DNA of 64,000 bases, taken from NCBI GenBank assembly GCA_035276085.1, contig DATELY010000127.1, positions 15,277 to 79,276 of the forward strand, read 5' to 3'. Of the stretch, positions 52,544-60,029 are shown piece after piece. Position numbers and translations under genes: made by a program. Every line of letters starts with the position of its first letter. Position 1 is the first letter of the stretch. The notes beneath the pieces are model-generated. The model was not told the DNA's origin. It saw nothing but the letters and a program-made list of their open reading frames with translations, and searched no databases. The stretch comes from DATELY01 sp035276085. Lineage in GTDB: Bacteria; Pseudomonadota; Gammaproteobacteria; Steroidobacterales; Steroidobacteraceae.

Positions 52544-53615
52544 ATTCCCTAAACCGATCCGTCGCACAAACCAGCTCATGCATATTCCCCGGCTCGAACG
52601 CGGAATGACCCGCGTCGGGGACGACGCGAAAGGAAGCCTCCGGCCAGGCTCGATGCAGCTCCCAGGCCGTCTGCATCGGGCAGACCACGTCGTAGCGTCC
52701 CTGCACGATCACGCCCGGGATGTGACGCATGCGCTCGATATTACGCAGCAGCTGATTCTCGTGCTCCAGGAAGCCGCCGTTGACGAAGTAGTGACACTCG
52801 ATGCGCGCTACGGCGACGGCAAATTCTTCCTCCGACCACTTCTGCACGTTGTCGTCGCTGGTGCGCAGGTAGCTGGTCGCCGCCTCCCAAATCGACCAGG
52901 CGCGCGCGGCATCGACCATGGTCTTGTGATCGCCGCTCGTGAGCCGCCGATAGAACGCACGGATCAGATCGTGGCGTTCGGCGGGCGGGATCGGCGCGAT
53001 GTAGTGCTCCCATCGATCCGGGAATAACGCGCTGGCACCTTCCTGATAGAACCATTCGAGCTCCCAGCGTCGCAGCATGAAAATGCCGCGCAGCACCAGC
53101 TCGCTGACACGGTCCGGATGAGTCTGCGCATACGCGAGCCCCAACGTCGAACCCCACGAGCCACCGAACACCAGCCAGCGCTCGATGCGCAAGTGACGCC
53201 GCAACTGCTCGATGTCGGCCACCAGATGCCACGTCGTGTTGTCTTTCAAGCTCGCATGCGGTCGGCTGCGGCCGCAGCCACGTTGGTCGAACAACACGAT
53301 GCGGTAGGCGTCCGGATCGAAGAACGAACGTGCGCGCGCATCGCACCCGGCACCCGGTCCGCCGTGTACGAAGAGCGCAGGCTTGCCATGGGGATTGCCG
53401 CACTCCTCGTAGTAGATCTCGTGTTCGTCCGACACGCGCAACATGCTGTGCGCATAGGGTTCGATGGCCGGATACAAGGTGCGCAAGCCGTTGGTGCTCT
53501 TGACGGCGGGACGCTTACGTCCGGCAAGTACGGCATGGCGGGCGTGATCGCGCTGCTTGACGGTGGTTTTCTGGCGCAGCGGACGGCGCAGTGCCTTGCG
53601 CTTCTTAGTTGCCAT
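52542..53615 (-). CDS. pip: Prolyl iminopeptidase with basic N-terminal extension
   Basis: Alpha/beta hydrolase of 357 residues that removes N-terminal proline from peptides (peptidase family S33). The oxyanion motif is LFVHGGPGAGCDA, the nucleophile elbow is LVFGGSWGSTLGLAYA, and the C-terminal HSAFEPG contains the catalytic His. GRYDVVCPM holds the catalytic Asp. The first 40 residues are an extra Lys/Arg-rich segment (MATKKRKALRRPLRQKTTVK) absent from typical enzymes; it begins like the 21-residue microprotein at 23933. The ATG at 53613-53615 is used. The gene lies between holA and the phosphorelay operon. Confidence 0.92.
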   Translation of the reverse strand: MATKKRKALRRPLRQKTTVKQRDHARHAVLAGRKRPAVKSTNGLRTLYPAIEPYAHSMLRVSDEHEIYYEECGNPHGKPALFVHGGPGAGCDARARSFFDPDAYRIVLFDQRGCGRSRPHASLKDNTTWHLVADIEQLRRHLRIERWLVFGGSWGSTLGLAYAQTHPDRVSELVLRGIFMLRRWELEWFYQEGASALFPDRWEHYIAPIPPAERHDLIRAFYRRLTSGDHKTMVDAARAWSIWEAATSYLRTSDDNVQKWSEEEFAVAVARIECHYFVNGGFLEHENQLLRNIERMRHIPGVIVQGRYDVVCPMQTAWELHRAWPEASFRVVPDAGHSAFEPGNMHELVCATDRFRE

Positions 53616-53698
53616 GGCGAGCAATCATGGAGTCGATCCCGGCTGTGTGGTGAGCACGGCGACACCTTACACCCGACGACTCACAGGGCACAGCGCAC

Positions 53699-54241
53699 TT
53701 AGCGCAGATGCCGGGTCATCGCTCCCTGCGCATCGATGATTCCATGCCGGATCAGCCACTCGCGGGCCTCCGCAGCATCCACCTCGAACCAGGCGGCGGC
53801 CGATCCCAAACGGAACGTGTAGCCCCAACGATCCATGTCCTGCAGCATGCGCTGCCGACCCACGGCAGCAATAAGACCGGCCCACAGGATCTGCAGATAA
53901 CACACGCCGTCTTCCTCGGCATGATCGCCGCCGGCATCCCGATGCAGCACGTCGCGCCGCGCGGCATCCATGCACACGAAATGACTCGCCTCGTGCAAAA
54001 CCGAGTGCACGGGCGTATCGGCCCGGATGAAGAGCTGCGCACCGATGAGACCGGCCTCGCTCTCACCCCAATACGAACCGGGAATCGGCTCGTCGTCCGC
54101 GACGAGCCGACACTCGAGACCTATGGCGCGACATTCGGCCGCCAGCAGCGCGAAGCCGACATCGGCCACACGCTGTACGGAGGCGTGATTCATGGGCAGA
54201 GGAACAATGGAAGCATGGACGGGGTGCGGATGCGCGCTCAT
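53699..54241 (-). CDS. HExxH (HEASH) putative metal-dependent protein coupled to phosphorelay
   Basis: Cytoplasmic protein of 180 residues without signal peptide or known domain name. The centre carries HSVLHEASHFVCMDAARRDV, an HExxH zinc motif. About 25 residues later comes DHAEEDGVCYLQIL, whose acidic pair could supply the third ligand. The C-terminus (AREWLIRHGIIDAQG) is helical. Its ATG (54239-54241) overlaps the HPt stop by 4 bp, so it is translated with the phosphorelay genes. A proteolytic or metal-binding role is inferred only from the motif. Confidence 0.65.
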   Translation of the reverse strand: MSAHPHPVHASIVPLPMNHASVQRVADVGFALLAAECRAIGLECRLVADDEPIPGSYWGESEAGLIGAQLFIRADTPVHSVLHEASHFVCMDAARRDVLHRDAGGDHAEEDGVCYLQILWAGLIAAVGRQRMLQDMDRWGYTFRLGSAAAWFEVDAAEAREWLIRHGIIDAQGAMTRHLR

Positions 54242-54579
54242 TCCTCGATGCCGCGTTCGCTTGCGGCGCTGTGCACCTCCCGCCGCAATTGCGTGACCAG
54301 GCTCGTCAGCTCCTCGGCCACGGCTGCCAGGTCGGCGGCGTGCTGGGCCACCAACCGCTCGATCTGTCCTGCACGCTCGCTCACCGCGTGGAATCCGAAC
54401 ATGGCCCCGCTGCCATGAATCTTGTGTGCGAGCTGCTCGGTTTGCTTCGCACCGTCAGCGTCCCCGCCGAGGCCTTTGCCGACCAATTCCTGCAATTGAT
54501 CCGCCTCGCGCAGCGTGCGCCGCAGATACCGATCGCCGATATCACGCAGCTGCGACAGCATGCTCGGCGGATCAGCCAC
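54238..54579 (-). CDS. HPt phosphotransfer protein
   Basis: Single-domain histidine phosphotransfer protein of about 113 residues. The phospho-accepting His is in EQLAHKIHGSGAMFGF (near residue 52), with His replacing the usual Lys of HxLKGS. The rest is a helical bundle. GTG at 54577-54579 is preferred because AAGGG lies about 8 nt upstream; ATG at 54561 is the alternative. It overlaps the response regulator gene by 8 bp and the HEASH gene by 4 bp. It probably carries phosphate between the hybrid kinase receivers and the CheY-like regulator. Confidence 0.82.
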   Translation of the reverse strand: MADPPSMLSQLRDIGDRYLRRTLREADQLQELVGKGLGGDADGAKQTEQLAHKIHGSGAMFGFHAVSERAGQIERLVAQHAADLAAVAEELTSLVTQLRREVHSAASERGIEE

Positions 54580-54967
54580 GCGGCAGCCCTTCCCAGATCG
54601 CATAGACCTGCTCGCTCAAGCGCATCGGATCGAAGGGCTTGGGGATGACGGCGATCGCGCCCAGCTCGCGAAAGCGAGCGACTTCCTGTGGCATCGCTTT
54701 GGCAGTCATGAACACCACCGGGATATGCGCCAGCCGTGCGTCGTTCTGCATGCGTTGCAAGGTGGCGGGACCATCGAGGCCCGGCATCATCACGTCCAGC
54801 AACACCAGATCCGGCTGGATGCGCGGCATGTTGTCCAGCGCGACGAGACCCGAATCGCAGGTGTGGATGCGCAACGCACCTGCCAGCCCCAGCGACAACT
54901 CAACCACCTCGCGGATATCCGGTTCGTCATCCACATACAGCACGGTCTTCAGGCGTGCGCGCTCCAT
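54572..54967 (-). CDS. Single-domain CheY-like response regulator
   Basis: Receiver-only response regulator of 131 residues. The acidic pocket is VLYVDDEPDI (Asp13-Asp14), the phosphorylation site is Asp58 in LVLLDVMMPGLDG, and the signalling Thr and Lys are in VVFMTAKAM and AVIPKPFDP. No output domain is present. Its ATG overlaps the hybrid kinase stop (TAATG), and its end overlaps the HPt gene by 8 bp. It is probably the terminal receiver of the phosphorelay, acting through protein contact. Confidence 0.92.
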   Translation of the reverse strand: MERARLKTVLYVDDEPDIREVVELSLGLAGALRIHTCDSGLVALDNMPRIQPDLVLLDVMMPGLDGPATLQRMQNDARLAHIPVVFMTAKAMPQEVARFRELGAIAVIPKPFDPMRLSEQVYAIWEGLPRG

Positions 54968-57933
54968 TACGACCCTCTCCCATTCGCTGTCGTCTCCACG
55001 ATCTCCCCTTCGCGCGAACGTGTCAATGCACGCACGCTGCGTAGCAACTGGTCCACCGAATCGCGGGACTTGACCAGCGCGCCTTGCACCAGCTGGGAAA
55101 TTTCCCGACTCGGCTCGCTCGCACTGTACAAAATCACGGGCGGCGTCCCGCCTTCGGGCTGACGCAAGGCACTCAGCACGTTCAGCCCGGAACCATCGGC
55201 CAGACTCACGTCCAGAATGATCAGGTCGAATGGTTCCTGTTGCAGCACCTGCTGCGCCACACTCACCGAGTGGGCCGCGACGACATCGGCATCGTCGCTC
55301 AACAGCTCACGTACGAGCAGTGTGAGGGGCACGTCGTCCTCCACGTGCAACACGCGTGCACGACCGCGCTTGGGCCCGTCGATCGCCGCGTGAATCGAAC
55401 GCAGCAGGCGCTGTGGATCGATCGGCTTCTGCAACCAATCGGCCAGATGCAGCACGCGCAGCGACTCGGCTTCTTTTCCGGTGGTTGCCGCTGCCGTGAT
55501 CACAATGACCGGCAACGTGCGCGTCATGGGCTCGTCGCGCAGCTCGGCGATCAGGTCGATGCCCTCCATGTCCGGCAGGTGCAAGTCCACGATCGCCAGA
55601 TCGAAATGCTGTGCCAACAAGGCGGACTTCGCCGCGCGCGCGGTTCCGGTCGCGTCCGCTTGCATGCCCGCCTTGCGGAGCATTTCGCACAGAACGAATG
55701 CAACGTCCGGATCGTCTTCGCACACCAGTACCCGAGTGCCGCCCACAGGCGCCTCGCCGTGCACGCCAGTATCGGTCCGAGGCGGTTGTTGATGTAGTGG
55801 CAGACTGACGTAGAACGTGGTGCCGCGGCCCTGTTCGCTCTCGAAACGGATGTTGCCGCCCAGCCGCTCGAGCAGGGCCTTCGCGATGGACAATCCAAGC
55901 CCCGTGCCGCCCTTGGCGCGCGAGTCGGAACTGTCGGCCTGCGCAAAACGCTGGAACATCCGCGGCCTGAATTCCTTGGGAATGCCCGCGCCATGATCCC
56001 GCACGAGGATCTGGATGCTGTCGATATCCTCGCGCGCCTCGATATCGACCGTACTGCCCGCCGGGGAGAACTTGCAGGCATTGGAGATCAGGTTGGTCAG
56101 CACCTGCGTGAGCCGATCGCGATCGATGAGCACACGCGCATCCCAAGGCCCCGGATGCATGACCAGCCGCACGCGATACTGATCGGCAAACGCGCGCATG
56201 CCTTCCAGGGCCTGCTCTACGATGCCGCGCAGCGGCTGCTTCTCCAGCTGGAATTCGAGTCGTCCCGATTCCGCTTTTTCCAGATCCAGGATGTCGTTGA
56301 TCAAGCGCACGAGCCGTTTGCTGTTGACATGCGCGATATCGATCAGTCGCCGTGCCTTCGGACCGAGCTCTCCAGCCGCACCGCCGGCCAGGAGGCCCAA
56401 CGACCCCGAGATCGAGGTCAGCGGCGTGCGCAGCTCGTGGCTCACGGTGGAGACGAAACCGGATTTCAGCCGCTCGATCTCGCGGCGATCGGAGATGTCG
56501 CGCAGGACGCCGATGAACAGACGCCGTTTACCGCTACGCATCTCGCTGATGCCGAGCTCGATCGGCACGCGATAGCCCTCCTTGTGCAAGGCTTCGAGCT
56601 CGCGCCGCGAGCCGATGATGCGACGCTCACCCGTGAGGACATGGCGGCGCACGTAACCATCGTGCGCGGAGCCGTGGGGCTCGGGCATCAACATGCTCAC
56701 GTTCCGCCGCAGCACTTCCTCCGCCTGGTAGCCCAACAGGCGTTCCGCACCCTGACTCCAGGACTCGATGCTGCCGCTCTCGTTGATGGTCACGATGGCA
56801 TCGACGATGTTGTCGAGAATCGCTGCCAGGCGTGTGGCCTGATCGCGATAGTTGGCTTCCGAGATACGGATGGCGGTGATGTCGGAGACGGTGAGGATGA
56901 AGTAGCCGTTCGGCATGGGCCGGCCGTGCAGGTGCAGAATCAGCCCGTTGTCGCACACGCGCTCGCTGTCGAAAGGCATCGCGGCGCGGATCAGATCTAC
57001 AGGCGTACGCTGCTCGCCAGGCCCGCATTCCTTCAGCATGGTGCCCACCGCGGCCACTTCTTCGAGTGTCATCCCGGTGTGCAGCACGTGACGGTCCAGG
57101 CCGCGCAACTCGATGAAGCGGTCGTTCCATGCAGCCAGCTGGTAGCGGCCATCCCACACGCAGATACCTTGGGAAATGCTATCCAGCGTCGCACGCAGCA
57201 CGGTGTACGCGGCAGTCGCTTCGTGCTCCGCTTCGAGCCGACGTCGCAGGTGCCGCAGCAGGAACAGGCCCGCGGCAATCACGAGCACGACCGCAGCGCT
57301 CAGACCCACCTGCATCAACAGCTCGGTCCGCTGCGAACGGCGCATGAACTCATCGCGTTTTGCCGCCAACAGCTTCTCGTCGGAGGCGCGCAGCTGCGCC
57401 ACGTACGCGCGGATGCGGTCCATGCGCCGCTTCCCCTCGCGGGTGTTGATGATCGCCCTTGCGGCCGCCTCGCCCGCACTGCCGCGGACCGCAATCACGT
57501 GTCCGAAGTACGTCATCTGTTCGCGAGCGTCGGTGCGCAGCTGTCGATAGATCGCCGCGCTCGGACTGTCCGCAATCAGGTTGCCGAGACGATCCAGGTG
57601 CGCATCGATCGTCTGCCCTGCGCGTTCATAGGGCTCGAGAAAATCGCGCTCACCCGTGATGATGTAACCGCGCTCTCCGGTTTCGGCATCCTGCAATGCT
57701 GCGATCACGTATTGCAGCTCATTCAGCATCTCGCGTGTACGGATGGCACCGAGACGGGTTTCGTGTGTTGCCTCGATCTGATGCGAAAGGATGCTCAGCG
57801 CAAGCACCGCCATGAGGATCACGCAGCCGAACGCCGCAGCTGTGAACCCGATGACGGAGCGAGTGCTACTTGGCAGGTCGAGTGCCGATCCTGGCAGTAC
57901 CGCGGGAATGTTGGCTGAAGGTTCCTGGCCCAT
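54967..57933 (-). CDS. CHASE3-PAS-PAS hybrid sensor histidine kinase with two receivers
   Basis: Inner-membrane hybrid kinase of 988 residues. TM1 is at about 27-48, and a periplasmic CHASE3 domain at 50-200 contains AALQDAETGERGYIITGERD. TM2 is at about 204-226. A PAS fold follows at 245-355, then a FixL-like PAS at 370-485 (LLGYQAEEVLRRNVSMLMPE). HisKA holds FVSTVSHELRTPLTSISGSL. The HATPase has LISNACKFSPAGS and GGTGLGLSIAKALLERLGG. REC1 is about 735-850 (LAIVDLHLPDMEG) and REC2 about 865-980 (LIILDVSLADGSG). The arrangement fits a multi-step phosphorelay with the downstream HPt and CheY-like proteins. The signal is unknown. Confidence 0.93.
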   Translation of the reverse strand: MGQEPSANIPAVLPGSALDLPSSTRSVIGFTAAAFGCVILMAVLALSILSHQIEATHETRLGAIRTREMLNELQYVIAALQDAETGERGYIITGERDFLEPYERAGQTIDAHLDRLGNLIADSPSAAIYRQLRTDAREQMTYFGHVIAVRGSAGEAAARAIINTREGKRRMDRIRAYVAQLRASDEKLLAAKRDEFMRRSQRTELLMQVGLSAAVVLVIAAGLFLLRHLRRRLEAEHEATAAYTVLRATLDSISQGICVWDGRYQLAAWNDRFIELRGLDRHVLHTGMTLEEVAAVGTMLKECGPGEQRTPVDLIRAAMPFDSERVCDNGLILHLHGRPMPNGYFILTVSDITAIRISEANYRDQATRLAAILDNIVDAIVTINESGSIESWSQGAERLLGYQAEEVLRRNVSMLMPEPHGSAHDGYVRRHVLTGERRIIGSRRELEALHKEGYRVPIELGISEMRSGKRRLFIGVLRDISDRREIERLKSGFVSTVSHELRTPLTSISGSLGLLAGGAAGELGPKARRLIDIAHVNSKRLVRLINDILDLEKAESGRLEFQLEKQPLRGIVEQALEGMRAFADQYRVRLVMHPGPWDARVLIDRDRLTQVLTNLISNACKFSPAGSTVDIEAREDIDSIQILVRDHGAGIPKEFRPRMFQRFAQADSSDSRAKGGTGLGLSIAKALLERLGGNIRFESEQGRGTTFYVSLPLHQQPPRTDTGVHGEAPVGGTRVLVCEDDPDVAFVLCEMLRKAGMQADATGTARAAKSALLAQHFDLAIVDLHLPDMEGIDLIAELRDEPMTRTLPVIVITAAATTGKEAESLRVLHLADWLQKPIDPQRLLRSIHAAIDGPKRGRARVLHVEDDVPLTLLVRELLSDDADVVAAHSVSVAQQVLQQEPFDLIILDVSLADGSGLNVLSALRQPEGGTPPVILYSASEPSREISQLVQGALVKSRDSVDQLLRSVRALTRSREGEIVETTANGRGS

Positions 57934-57989
57934 TGCCCGCTACGCGTAACACGCACGCGTTCAAGGGTACTCTCCGTACTTGCCGCAAC

Positions 57990-58490
57990 TTACAGTGAGG
58001 CTACACGCCGCAGCACTTGAGCGGCGAGATCGCGGGCAAGCGCGGCACGCAGAGACGCTTCTTCGCGTTGCTTCGCCAGCACGGCCGCTTCGTCGTAGGT
58101 GTAATCACGCGTCAGCTCGAGCCGCTGCGTGGGCAACAGCTCGGTGGTGCCGGCACTGACTGCGTACTCGACGATGTAATACACCTCGTACTCCTGCGGC
58201 GTATTGCGAGCCGAGATCGACAACACGCGCTGCCCGCTTTCATCGCGCAGGACGCGAATGCTCGCGGTGGCGAGCGCCGACTGTTCGACCAGGCGCGCCC
58301 CGGAGGCGCGCAAATGTGTCTCGAGCTCACGCGTGAAATCGCTGTAGCGATCCTTCGCGTCGACATACGTGATCGACATTGCTTCCGGCAGACGCGTCCT
58401 GCCCTGCAGCTGCCAGCCGCAGCCAGCCACCGAAGCCAGCAATAAAACACCCAGCGCTCGAATGAGCATCGAGGAACCCGTAGCCCGCAT
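57990..58490 (-). CDS. lptE: LPS-assembly lipoprotein LptE
   Basis: Outer-membrane lipoprotein of about 166 residues that plugs the LptD barrel for lipopolysaccharide insertion. The lipobox is LLLASVAGCGWQL, with Cys as the mature N-terminus. GCGWQLQG followed by LPEAMSITYVDAKDRYSDFT matches LptE/RlpB. ATG at 58488-58490 has AGGA upstream; another ATG at 58469 is possible. In E. coli the gene lies between leuS and holA. Here it keeps that order but is separated from both by signalling genes. Confidence 0.9.
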   Translation of the reverse strand: MRATGSSMLIRALGVLLLASVAGCGWQLQGRTRLPEAMSITYVDAKDRYSDFTRELETHLRASGARLVEQSALATASIRVLRDESGQRVLSISARNTPQEYEVYYIVEYAVSAGTTELLPTQRLELTRDYTYDEAAVLAKQREEASLRAALARDLAAQVLRRVASL

Positions 58491-58623
58491 GAAAAGATCC
58501 TGTGTCCGCACAGCGCGATCATGCCACGCGGATCCGGCGTGCGGGCAGAGCTGAGCACCGACTCAGCAACGGCAGTGCTATTTCGCGGGGGGAGCGCTGC
58601 GGCGATCGCGACCCTGCGCCCTG

Positions 58624-59724
58624 CTAGTCTCCGACGGCAGCGAGCTGCGTCACGCGCACATCGCCCATGAACTGACAATGGTTCTCCACCGCATAGCCCT
58701 GGCGGCAGCAGATCGCCACGGCGTGGGCAACGCTCGCCTGCACCGCGGCGAGATGCGAACGGCCGCGGCTCTGCAGGCAACTGCGGCAATGCTCGGCCAC
58801 CTGCAACAGATCGTCCGCAGCCACGGCCTTGCGCTCCGCACGGCCTTGATCGAGCGCCGCAAAGCCGAATGAAAATTGCAGCTCCGAAGCACAGGTCGAG
58901 GCGCTGCGGCTCGGTTCGTTCAGCGCGCGCAACGCATTCTGCAGCCGGTTCTTGATCGTGGCGGCATCGGTTGCACCGGCTTCCGGCAATACGATCGCGA
59001 ATACGGCCGCGGCACTCGCCACGTCGAGGCGGGCGATCCAATCCACGTGCGCGCGGATCACGCGGTTCAGCGTATCGACGACCTCGTGCAGCAAATCGGC
59101 CCCCAGCTCCGCATCGACCTCCGTGGCGCCGTGCATCCTTTCCACTGCAACCGTCATGAGCGAAAGATTCCGCCCATACCGCTCCGCCCGCTTGCATTCC
59201 GACCGCAGGGAGCTCAGGAGATGGGCGTGAGTGAAGGCGCCAGACTGCGGATCGACCTGACCCCGACTGGCCAGCTGCGTGTGCGCATCTTGCAGCGAAC
59301 GGCGCATCGTCAACGTCGTGAAACCCTTTTGTACGCGCGCCAGCAGCTCGGCATCCGGCAGCTTCTTCGTGAGGTAGTCATCCACGCCTGCGTGATAGCC
59401 GCGTTCGTAGTCCACGCCAGCATCGCGCACGGTCAGCATGACGACGTAGGTATCGCTCACCCCGCGTGCCCGCAGCCGCTCCGTGAGCTCGATCCCCGTG
59501 AGCACGGGCATCTCCCAGTCGGTGATCAGCAACGGAAACCACTGCCGTTCCAGGAGCGCGAGCGCTTCGCTGCCGTGGGCGGCAGCCGTGACTTCGAAAC
59601 CGGCGCTCTTCAGCCGGTCGGCCATCAGCTCCCGTTCGAGCTCGTCGTCATCGACCAGGAGAATGCGCTTGGGCAGGGCGCGCGCCAGCACGGCCATTCG
59701 CGTCGTCACAGATTCGGCACTCAT
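58624..59724 (-). CDS. Response regulator with degenerate GGDEF-like output domain
   Basis: Cytoplasmic response regulator of 366 residues. The N-terminal receiver (about 20-140) has VDDDELE and the phosphorylation site Asp69 in LLITDWEMPVLTG. The second half (about 165-300) follows the GGDEF fold, with VDPQSGAFTHAHLLSSLRSE standing for the usual D-x-LT-GL-NR start. The catalytic GGDEF position reads LDVASAAAVFAIVLPEAG, so diguanylate cyclase activity is unlikely. The C-terminal 60 residues are cysteine-rich (EHCRSCLQ, AICCRQGYAVENHC) and of unknown role. It is divergent from a membrane histidine kinase. Confidence 0.82.
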   Translation of the reverse strand: MSAESVTTRMAVLARALPKRILLVDDDELERELMADRLKSAGFEVTAAAHGSEALALLERQWFPLLITDWEMPVLTGIELTERLRARGVSDTYVVMLTVRDAGVDYERGYHAGVDDYLTKKLPDAELLARVQKGFTTLTMRRSLQDAHTQLASRGQVDPQSGAFTHAHLLSSLRSECKRAERYGRNLSLMTVAVERMHGATEVDAELGADLLHEVVDTLNRVIRAHVDWIARLDVASAAAVFAIVLPEAGATDAATIKNRLQNALRALNEPSRSASTCASELQFSFGFAALDQGRAERKAVAADDLLQVAEHCRSCLQSRGRSHLAAVQASVAHAVAICCRQGYAVENHCQFMGDVRVTQLAAVGD

Positions 59725-60029
59725 GTCGCTCGTGCTCTCCAGTACAACATCCTGCCGCTATTTGCAGGCAGGCAGTGTGCGTACGGCGATGGTGCTCTCC
59801 TATCAGGCTCGCCAGCGGCTGCGGCTCAGCTTTTCCCTGATTGCTGGGGGAAAGTGCGCCATGCCCGTTCAGTACCCTGCTCAAGAGCCGATGCGCGGTC
59901 GATGAGTGGCCGGAGGACGGTGCATACGCGGTAACCACACCGGGTGCGTAAGACTTCGTAAGTCCCACCCGGCCTGCGGCGCTACGCGCTTCCCTGATTC
60001 GCTTCCAATAGTTAGCTGCAGCACCGCCC
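59725..60029. other. Divergent spacer between response regulator and histidine kinase
   Basis: About 300 bp without a recognised gene. A hairpin with CCGGGTG (59940-59946) and CACCCGG (59966-59972) encloses GACTT/AAGTC, giving a two-step stem. Promoters in both directions are expected, but no clear -35/-10 pair was identified. The known c-di-GMP riboswitch cores were looked for and not found. Confidence 0.4.

Noticed and set aside
55993..57918. 641-codon plus-strand open frame opposite the hybrid kinase
   Set aside because: Antisense shadow of a clear CHASE3-PAS-HisKA protein. The composition is that of a complementary-strand translation.
59725..60029. Possible c-di-GMP or other riboswitch in the divergent signalling spacer
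   Set aside because: Only a simple two-step hairpin was seen. The conserved cores of known c-di-GMP riboswitches were not found on either strand.
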